In this document: positions 6,698 through 12,820 of the stretch, piece after piece
Position numbering within the stretch: position 1 is the stretch's first letter
Layout of the letters: the number at the start of each line of letters is the position of its first letter
Source: a bacterium
GTDB lineage: Bacteria; Patescibacteriota; Gracilibacteria; UBA1369; GCA-2718715
Assembly (NCBI GenBank): GCA_030426295.1
Contig: JAUHYY010000013.1
Coordinates: 1 to 15,285 of the forward strand
Direction of reading: 5' to 3'
Length of the DNA: 15,285 bases
Position numbers and translations under genes: made by a program
Notes under the pieces: model-generated
The model's input: the letters and a program-made list of their open reading frames with translations, nothing else
Database searches by the model: none
What the model was told of the DNA's origin: nothing

Positions 6698-8227
6698 TTA
6701 AAATCCAAGTTGAATACCTTGTATATTTAGTTCATCGATAAAGTCTTCGTGTGCAAGTTGGTGTATAGAGTCGAGAGATCCTATCAAGATCAATGCACTG
6801 TCTTTTATCTTACCTGTTGAGATTGTTCGCTTTGAAGCATAGTCTTTTAATCTATCGATGTGCGCATTCGTTGCCTTTCTGTATGCATCTTTGAAATCTT
6901 CTGATTTGTCTTTAATTTCATCAAAGAGGGCTTGTCTTATCTCGTATGTCTTTTCGAAATTCGCTTCTGGATTTTGCGTCGATATATTGTCGATTGCATA
7001 AATTAAGAACTCCATATCTTCAGAAGTTAGTTTAGAGTCAATCGCTTTTGATACGTTGTTTATTTTTTCTTCCGCCTGAATTACTTCATCTTGCTGGAAT
7101 AAAATATACGCATCATTGATGTTGCTCAGGATCAGTTCTAGGTAGAATTTTTCGTTTATGAAGGTCCTATGTTTATTCTCAATATTTTCTTTGAGCGGGT
7201 TCATTTTGTTCACTGAAGATAATCCAGCAACAACTTGGTAGTCTTTTGCGAGCTGAAGTTTGAATGAATTTACTGATTTAGGATTTTTCGCGAACTCTTT
7301 TTCAAGTTCAAGGTTTGCGTCTGATATTAATACCTTGGCCTCGGTTACTGATCCTTTTGAAAGTAAAACTGCTGACTGCAATATGTTTTGTTGGTAAGGG
7401 TATAGGCTCAAGAATTGTTTCTTTGTGTTGTTAAAGGTCAGCGTCTTTATGAAGCCTCTTGTTATTGTTGTATTGCTGTCAGGAGTTATTTGTTTACCCT
7501 TATATTTAGATGAAAACAGGTTGAGTTCGTTCACTTTTTTGTCGATATCTGTGATCAATTTCTGTTCTGCATATTTTGCAAGAGGTGCGCCTGTTGAAGG
7601 TAAAGGATTGAAGCTCGCTTCAGAAATTTCTTCATTGAACTTTAAAGTATTTGATCTTGCTAATAGTTTTTTTGCAGTCAGTTTACTGTCTTCATATATT
7701 CCTATTATTGATTGTCCTTCAATAGATTCAAGCTCGACTGAATCGCCCTCAACTTTCACTCTGTAGATTCCTCTTTCGTATGGTTTTAGTAAAGTATTTT
7801 TAGCTTGAATTGAGCTAGCTTTATGAGAGAGTCTGTTGTCTAGGATTGCTTCACCTTCTACTAAGCTTATATGGACTCGATTTTTATCAAAGATTATTAC
7901 TCTTAAATCGGCTCCTTTGCTTAGCGTCAAGAAAGTGTCACCAAAAATCTCTAAAGTGAGATCTGATTCAGCTTTTATAAATCTAGGCAAATTTATTTCA
8001 TCTGCGTCATAAGCTCTAAGATCGTCTCTTTTATCATTATTGTAGTTTATAAAAAGGATGTTTTCTTCAGTTTCTAAGCTTAGTTTGAAAATTTCTTTCT
8101 GAGTCTCAGCCTGAAATGTATTTAAGTTGGACTCAATTGCGAATGTTAACGCAATAACTATTAATCCAGATACTGTTATAGCTATCCAGCTAGTTAAATT
8201 CCTTGATTTTAAGCCGAAATTTGACAT
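6698..8227 (-). CDS. Membrane-anchored protein with FecR-like domain, 509 residues
   Basis: A single N-terminal membrane segment (about residues 13-31) follows a short basic start, so the bulk of the chain should lie outside the membrane. Residues about 85-190 form a beta-rich region with the rhythm of FecR-type domains: GDTFLTLSKGADLRVII, then VHISLVEGEAILDN, then LLKPYERGIYRVKVEGDSVEL and EGQSIIGIYED. Residues about 215-509 are predominantly helical, rich in Lys, Glu, Asp and Asn, and could form a coiled or repeat-like bundle. In FecR itself this type of domain senses surface signals for a sigma factor, but no sigma factor gene is nearby. A structural or sensory envelope role is therefore only inferred. 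The gene is divergent from an SLH protease gene (117 nt between the starts) and has a strong promoter. The FecR assignment rests on pattern, not a search. Confidence 0.72.
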   Translation of the reverse strand: MSNFGLKSRNLTSWIAITVSGLIVIALTFAIESNLNTFQAETQKEIFKLSLETEENILFINYNNDKRDDLRAYDADEINLPRFIKAESDLTLEIFGDTFLTLSKGADLRVIIFDKNRVHISLVEGEAILDNRLSHKASSIQAKNTLLKPYERGIYRVKVEGDSVELESIEGQSIIGIYEDSKLTAKKLLARSNTLKFNEEISEASFNPLPSTGAPLAKYAEQKLITDIDKKVNELNLFSSKYKGKQITPDSNTTITRGFIKTLTFNNTKKQFLSLYPYQQNILQSAVLLSKGSVTEAKVLISDANLELEKEFAKNPKSVNSFKLQLAKDYQVVAGLSSVNKMNPLKENIENKHRTFINEKFYLELILSNINDAYILFQQDEVIQAEEKINNVSKAIDSKLTSEDMEFLIYAIDNISTQNPEANFEKTYEIRQALFDEIKDKSEDFKDAYRKATNAHIDRLKDYASKRTISTGKIKDSALILIGSLDSIHQLAHEDFIDELNIQGIQLGF

Positions 8228-8252
8228 TAGTAATATACAAATATATCTATAT

Positions 8253-8282
8253 ATTATACCTTATTTTGGCCTATTTTGCCAA
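8253..8282 (-). promoter_or_regulatory. Sigma70-like promoter for the FecR-like gene
   Basis: On the minus strand, -35 TTGGCA (8282-8277), an 18-nt spacer and a perfect -10 TATAAT (8258-8253). Transcription from about 8246 would give a leader of about 19 nt, A/T-rich, without a Shine-Dalgarno. Confidence 0.7.
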
Positions 8283-8289
8283 TTTGGTA

Positions 8290-8317
8290 TTGGTTTTGAG
8301 CGTAGATTTACTAGAAT
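8290..8317 (+). promoter_or_regulatory. Probable promoter for the SLH-S41 protease gene
   Basis: A -10 TAGAAT (8312-8317) is preceded after 16 nt by a weak -35 TTGGTT (8290-8295). A start near 8324 would place the ATG (8345) about 21 nt downstream. The promoter is back to back with the FecR-like promoter, so the two could share regulation. Confidence 0.45.
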
Positions 8318-8344
8318 AGAGCTAATTAGATTAAACATATAAAT

Positions 8345-10084
8345 ATGAAAATATTGGCCAGAACTATACATAACGCAACTTTAACGTCTTTGATTCTGAT
8401 TCTTATGGCAGGGTCAGCCTTTGCTTACACAGATATAGACTCATCTGATAAGGACTTTGATGAGATCGATTACTTTGAATCTCTTGATTTAATAGATGAT
8501 TCAGAGTTTGAGGCTGATAGAAATGTTACTAAAGCTGAATTTGTGCGTGCACTGCTTGATAAAAGTGGTTTTGAGCCAAGTTCTGTCGATGAATACCCGG
8601 TTAACTTTGTTGACGTTGATGGTGACCTAGCTCCTTATGTTGAGCAGATGAGAAAACTTGGGATCATTATTTACACTCCTTATAGTAATGAATTTAATCC
8701 TGATAGTAATATCTCGCTTAGAAAGGCATTAGATATGTATATGAAATTTGATGGAGTGCCTGTTCCTAAGGTGTTTGATAAAGCTGACTTTAATTCACGT
8801 ATTAGAAATATTGGATCAGATGCATTTTTCGCCCCTACTTTTGCGAGAGCCGTTAGGCTAGGATTGATACGTGGCGGTAATGTTGATGCATTTGCGCCCC
8901 TTACAAGAAGGCAGCTGGCTTATATGATTTACCATGGTGATGGTCTTCAGCAAAAATTCGAAGAAGCTTCAGGTAAGCCTACTCAGAAGAAAGTTACAGT
9001 TAAGCTAAGTAATGTTTCTGAAGCTCTAACTTCAGAACCAGCTTTTAGAATTTTTGAGGATGTTTGGGACAAGCTTCTAAAGGAATATTATGGCAAAGAT
9101 GATATTGATAAAGAAGATCTACTATATGGAGCTATTGAAGGCTTGGTTGAGAGACTTGATGACCCATATAGCAGCTTTCTTGAGCCAAAAGTTAATGATC
9201 AACTAAGTGATAGCTTAAGCAATGAAATAGAGGGCATTGGAGCTTCACTTGCTACAAACGATAATGGAGAGATCCAAGTTATTGCTCCTCTTGCAGGATC
9301 ACCTGCTGAAAAGGCTGGAATGCTACCTGGAGACATCATTGTAAAAGTAAATGGTGTAAGCACTGTTAATCTAACTATTACTGACGTTATTAGTAGAATC
9401 AAAGGTAAGAGTGGAACGAAAGTTGATATCACTGTGAAAAGAAACTCAACTTTGAAGACGTTTACTGTGACGAGAGCAAAAATAGTTGTACCTAATGTTA
9501 GTTCTGAAATAACTTCTGATAATATTGCTGTATTAAAAATTCGAAATTTTGGAGCTGGAACTGCAAAAGAAGTATCAGACTTTATTGACAGCTTAAACCC
9601 TTCATCACTGAAGGGAATAGTTATTGACCTTAGAAGCAATCCTGGAGGATACCTAAATGCTGCTGTAGCTGTTGCTGAGCATTTCACATCTAAAGGAGAA
9701 CCAATTGTTAATCTAGAATATGCTAATGGTAGAAAAAAGACAGATAATTCTAAGTTTGATGGAGAACTAAAAGATGCACGTATTGCTGTTCTCGTAGATA
9801 AAGGATCTGCTTCTGCGGCAGAAATATTAGCTGGAACACTAAATGATAGAGCTGGTGCAATGCTATTTGGTCAAACAACTTTCGGTAAAGGATCAGTTCA
9901 AGAAATAACTGGCTACAGAGGTAACTCATCTTTGAAACTAACTATTGCTCACTGGTTAACTCCTAATGGTGTTGATGTAAATGGTAAGGGTATCGAGCCA
10001 GATGTAAAAATATCTGCAACGGATGCAGATAGAAGTATTGGTAATGATCCGGTGCTTAATAGAGCTCTACTTTATCTTAGATAA
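8345..10084 (+). CDS. Exported SLH-PDZ-S41 carboxyl-terminal processing protease
   Basis: Secreted serine protease of the S41 (CtpA) family with an N-terminal surface-layer anchor. A signal peptide (1-27, cleavage likely after AGSAFA) is followed by about three SLH-like repeats (roughly 28-76, 86-137, 145-198), which in other bacteria bind cell-wall polymers or the S-layer. The S41 N-terminal helical region (about 230-290, containing RLDDPYSSFLEP) leads to a PDZ domain (about 295-378, APLAGSPAEKAGMLPGD) and the protease core (390-575). Catalytic Ser490 lies in KGSASAAEIL and Lys515 in TTFGKGSVQ, 25 residues apart as in plant D1 protease (Ser372/Lys397); Glu493 matches its third conserved residue. 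It should act outside the membrane on exposed C-termini of envelope proteins. The gene overlaps the convergent 141-codon gene by 8 bp at its 3' end, with no terminator. The SLH boundaries are approximate. Confidence 0.93.
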   Translation: MKILARTIHNATLTSLILILMAGSAFAYTDIDSSDKDFDEIDYFESLDLIDDSEFEADRNVTKAEFVRALLDKSGFEPSSVDEYPVNFVDVDGDLAPYVEQMRKLGIIIYTPYSNEFNPDSNISLRKALDMYMKFDGVPVPKVFDKADFNSRIRNIGSDAFFAPTFARAVRLGLIRGGNVDAFAPLTRRQLAYMIYHGDGLQQKFEEASGKPTQKKVTVKLSNVSEALTSEPAFRIFEDVWDKLLKEYYGKDDIDKEDLLYGAIEGLVERLDDPYSSFLEPKVNDQLSDSLSNEIEGIGASLATNDNGEIQVIAPLAGSPAEKAGMLPGDIIVKVNGVSTVNLTITDVISRIKGKSGTKVDITVKRNSTLKTFTVTRAKIVVPNVSSEITSDNIAVLKIRNFGAGTAKEVSDFIDSLNPSSLKGIVIDLRSNPGGYLNAAVAVAEHFTSKGEPIVNLEYANGRKKTDNSKFDGELKDARIAVLVDKGSASAAEILAGTLNDRAGAMLFGQTTFGKGSVQEITGYRGNSSLKLTIAHWLTPNGVDVNGKGIEPDVKISATDADRSIGNDPVLNRALLYLR

Positions 10085-10502
10085 TTCCCTGCTCGTTAAG
10101 CTGTTGCCTTATTGCTTCTTCAATTAGTAAGAAGTAACGGTTCAGCTCAAATGCTGCGATTAGTACTTCTTTAAGGTCTTCTTGGTTTGATTCGTTTTCA
10201 AGATCAAAAATGCAGACTTTATTTAGATCTTTTAGTACTTGCTTGATCCATGATTCTACTTCTTCAAGTTGATCGGTTAGAGCCTTTGATCCAAGTTCAT
10301 TAAGAAGGTCTTTTAGCTCTTCGGTTCTGTCTAGAGTTTCTTCTAGATCGTATTCGATTTCTTCTGCTAATACGTCCATTTCTTCATTATATATGACGTC
10401 GCTAATGAACTGCTCGAAACCTTCGGTTCTACGCTCAAGTTCTTTGAGCTCGCCGAGAGCACGTACTTCTGGGTTTTCGATACCAAAGATTATGAAGTTC
10501 AT
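10077..10502 (-). CDS. Acidic helical protein, 141 residues, coupled to virB4
   Basis: I do not recognise this protein. It is almost wholly predicted helical with heptad-like spacing of Leu, Ile and Val (for example ELKDLLNELGSKALTDQLEE), so it probably forms a coiled coil or helical bundle. By hand count it has 37 Asp/Glu against 13 Lys/Arg, which makes it strongly acidic. It has no signal peptide, membrane segment or metal-binding motif, so it is likely cytosolic. Its ATG shares one base with the virB4 stop codon (TAATG), the usual sign of translational coupling, and it should be made in step with the ATPase. Its role is inferred only from this: a partner, adaptor or regulator of the VirB4-like protein. 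It ends 8 bp inside the convergent protease gene. Confidence 0.82.
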   Translation of the reverse strand: MNFIIFGIENPEVRALGELKELERRTEGFEQFISDVIYNEEMDVLAEEIEYDLEETLDRTEELKDLLNELGSKALTDQLEEVESWIKQVLKDLNKVCIFDLENESNQEDLKEVLIAAFELNRYFLLIEEAIRQQLNEQGII

Positions 10503-12628
10503 TATTGTGTGTCTTGATTAGTTTGTTCAGGTGTTGCAGCTTGTTCTGCTGTCTGCTTAAGTAGCTGCTCTGGATTTGTTGTAACGATCTTGTCTTCTGT
10601 GTATGAAGCTATAGTCTGGATTGCAACATGTTTATTACCTGCAAAGAATAGTCCTTGCCCGACACCACTATTAAGTAGTAGGTATTTCTCACCTTCTGTT
10701 AAGTTGAAGATTTCTTGTAGTTTTTCTGCTGCAGTGGGTGACTGCTTTAGAAGAAGCTGCATAGACGAGTTAGTAATAACTGGTTTACCAAGCTCTGATC
10801 TTAAGAAGTCTTCTACATCCTGAGTAATCGTAGTTACACCTAGGTAGTACTTTCTCGCACGTTTAACGAGTCCATATAAGAATTTAGCACTGTCTTCGTG
10901 CTGCATTAGTGACCATGCCTCATCAATTACGAGGATTCTCTTTTTAAGATCACTTCTTACTTTGTTCCAGATATAATTAAGAATAATGTAAATAGCTGTA
11001 GGTCTTAGTGCGTCTTCAAGATCTCTGATCGAGAACACTACTAGACCAGTAGCTAGGTCGATATTTGTCGGCATATTAAATACTCCTGAATATGTACCAG
11101 TTGTATATTTTTGCAATCTTTGAACTAGACTGTCTGCACCTCGCATTCCTGAAAGCACATTTTGTAGGTCTTCCATAGTTGGAGGTTCTTTTTCAGAAGG
11201 ATCAACTAGATCCATTGTAATTCCTTTAAGTGCGTACACATCGTTTAAGGCTTTATCTAAGATACCTTCTTCTGTTGGAGTCATTTCTCCAAGCATAAGT
11301 TTTAGTAGACCATGGAGGTTAATAATCGCACTTCTCAGTAGATCTCCAGGCTTAAGTGTTTCATCTTTTAATGGAGTCGGAAGGTCGAATGGATTAATTC
11401 TTCTGTCTGAGTTTAGAGATACCTTCATGTAGCTTCCGCCTACTGTTTGGCAAAGCTCTTCGTACTCATTTTCTGGATCGATAACAATTACGTCTGTGTC
11501 GAGCATTAGATACCTAAGTATCTCAAGTTTCACAGCGTAAGATTTACCGGCACCAGACTTCGCGAATACTACTGAGTTTGCATTCTCAAGCGAGAATCTA
11601 TCAAAGATAATCAGCGAATCGTTATGTCTGTTAAGACCGTATAAAATACCTTCGTTTGAAGTAAGTTCAGTAGATGTGAAGGGGAAAGTTGTTGAAAGAG
11701 GTGAAGTATTCATATTTCTATGCACTTCAATTTCATCTAGCCCAAGCGGTAATGTAGAGTTGAATGCTTGTTCAGCTCTCAAATCAGCACGCTTAGTTAA
11801 GACAAGACGTCCTCCTAAGATACTTTCTAATTGTTTTGAAATCTTTTCGAGTTTGTCTTCGTCATCTGAGTAGATAGTGAAATACAAACCATATTGAAAG
11901 AATTTTTCTTGCCCTCTTTGGATCGCAGTTCTAAGTGCCTCGGCATCTTGTAAAGCTGTTTCTAGGGCTGGATCTCGAACTAATCCTTTCTCTGCATTAA
12001 TTCTCATTGAAGACTGCATCTGCGCAACCTTAGTCTTTAAGACTTTCATGATTGCTGATGAATCGATTGGGTAAATAAATTGTGACATATCCATAGTCAC
12101 ATCGAAGTTAATAACCGGTGAAAGCCAGTTTGTATTTATGAATCGTGGATACGAATACACAAAGAAACTTCTCGTATGAAGCCCTGAAACTTGTAGACCT
12201 TTATACATCACCTTCATAGCAGAAGGAGCAATGAGATCCTGTAGCTTCATGACACCCTCGTTATATACCTTCTCTGCATCTAGGATTTCTTTCTTTTGTT
12301 TATCGTTCAGCTTTGGAGGGTAAACATCTAGGTTAGGCTCGTCTGTAGCTTTTGCTTCAGATTTAGCTTTCTTTTCTCCTTTTTGAGCTTTAGGTGCTTT
12401 TTCACCTTTTTTCTCTGCTTTTTTATCGTACCATTGCTGTATTGGTCCAAGGACCTTGTCGATTAAACCTTTGTCTTTTTCTTTCTGCTCATTTGCAGCT
12501 TGTAAGTTTTGTGCAGTTTCTTTTTCGCTTAAAGATGCGTCAACTTCGCTTTTCAGCGATGCATTCTTGATCTGTTCTGCAGCAACATCTGCGTTTTGGG
12601 TAGTCGTTGTTGTATTTTGGTCAGCCAT
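10502..12628 (-). CDS. virB4: VirB4/TraC-type conjugation or secretion ATPase
   Basis: Hexameric P-loop ATPase of the VirB4/TraC/TraU class that powers type IV secretion, pilus assembly or DNA transfer at the inner membrane face. Of 708 residues, about 1-110 form a tail without hydrophobic segments, including a Lys-rich stretch (69-93). Residues 130-330 match the VirB4 N-terminal region in position, with FFVYSYPRF and FQYGLYFTIYSDDED. The ATPase domain carries Walker A AKSGAGKS (356-363), the family segment VIDPENEYEEL (382-392), INPFDLP (411-417), Walker B RILVIDEAW (564-572) and a TTITQDVEDFL motif (599-609). The C-terminal ~25 residues are Gln/Thr/Glu-rich. No VirB6, VirB8, VirB10, VirD4 or relaxase gene is in the window, so its machinery, if any, is elsewhere. 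It is divergent from gyrA, and its stop overlaps the start of the acidic protein gene. Confidence 0.92.
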   Translation of the reverse strand: MADQNTTTTTQNADVAAEQIKNASLKSEVDASLSEKETAQNLQAANEQKEKDKGLIDKVLGPIQQWYDKKAEKKGEKAPKAQKGEKKAKSEAKATDEPNLDVYPPKLNDKQKKEILDAEKVYNEGVMKLQDLIAPSAMKVMYKGLQVSGLHTRSFFVYSYPRFINTNWLSPVINFDVTMDMSQFIYPIDSSAIMKVLKTKVAQMQSSMRINAEKGLVRDPALETALQDAEALRTAIQRGQEKFFQYGLYFTIYSDDEDKLEKISKQLESILGGRLVLTKRADLRAEQAFNSTLPLGLDEIEVHRNMNTSPLSTTFPFTSTELTSNEGILYGLNRHNDSLIIFDRFSLENANSVVFAKSGAGKSYAVKLEILRYLMLDTDVIVIDPENEYEELCQTVGGSYMKVSLNSDRRINPFDLPTPLKDETLKPGDLLRSAIINLHGLLKLMLGEMTPTEEGILDKALNDVYALKGITMDLVDPSEKEPPTMEDLQNVLSGMRGADSLVQRLQKYTTGTYSGVFNMPTNIDLATGLVVFSIRDLEDALRPTAIYIILNYIWNKVRSDLKKRILVIDEAWSLMQHEDSAKFLYGLVKRARKYYLGVTTITQDVEDFLRSELGKPVITNSSMQLLLKQSPTAAEKLQEIFNLTEGEKYLLLNSGVGQGLFFAGNKHVAIQTIASYTEDKIVTTNPEQLLKQTAEQAATPEQTNQDTQ

Positions 12629-12651
12629 TTATATAACTTATTTATCTAGTA

Positions 12652-12678
12652 ATTATACCAGAAAACTAAATATGTAAA
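12652..12678 (-). promoter_or_regulatory. Extended -10 promoter for the virB4 unit
   Basis: On the minus strand, a perfect -10 TATAAT (12657-12652) is preceded by TGG, an extended -10. A -35-like TTTACA (12678-12673) is only 15 nt away, so recognition probably relies on the extended -10. A start near 12645 leaves about 17 nt before the ATG, without a Shine-Dalgarno. Confidence 0.65.
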
Positions 12679-12792
12679 AAGCCTTAGGGGGCATAAATCG
12701 CAAGTATGGCAAGGTGTGATATTGCAACTATTTCTGCCTATTGAAAGACATTTAATAATTAATAATTAACAATTCCCTTTTTTTCTGGTATA
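12654..12792. repeat. 12-bp perfect inverted repeat over the divergent virB4 and gyrA promoters
   Basis: TTTTCTGGTATA occurs on the plus strand at 12781-12792 and on the minus strand at 12665-12654, with 115 bp between the arms. Each copy covers the extended -10 region of the promoter that points away from the centre. It could be an operator pair for one regulator, or simply convergence on the same strong -10 context. Confidence 0.6.
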
Positions 12793-12794
12793 CA
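12766..12794 (+). promoter_or_regulatory. Extended -10 promoter for gyrA
   Basis: A -35 TTAACA (12766-12771), a 17-nt spacer and -10 TATACA (12789-12794) with an extended TGG before it. A TAATAATTAATAATTAA tract at 12753-12769 adjoins and overlaps the -35 and could act as an UP element. A start near 12801 gives a leader of about 20 nt with no Shine-Dalgarno. Confidence 0.7.
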
Positions 12795-12820
12795 TATTGG
12801 GCAATAAATAATTATCAAAT

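Noticed and set aside
9199..9687. 162-codon open frame antisense to the protease gene
   Set aside because: It lies wholly inside a strongly supported S41 coding region and has no promoter or recognisable domain. The same holds for antisense frames inside the FecR-like gene, gyrA, gyrB, prfA and virB4.
10077..12628. Toxin-antitoxin pair
   Set aside because: The overlap and small acidic partner recall such pairs, but the large gene is a clear VirB4-type ATPase and the small one shows no antitoxin DNA-binding motif.
10502..12628. Integrated conjugative element or prophage remnant
   Set aside because: No integrase, relaxase, transposase, attachment repeats or tRNA target is nearby, and the gene is flanked by housekeeping genes.
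12753..12776. TTAATAA-type short repeats before gyrA as a replication origin element
   Set aside because: There are no DnaA boxes or other origin features; an A/T-rich tract next to a -35 is better read as an UP element.
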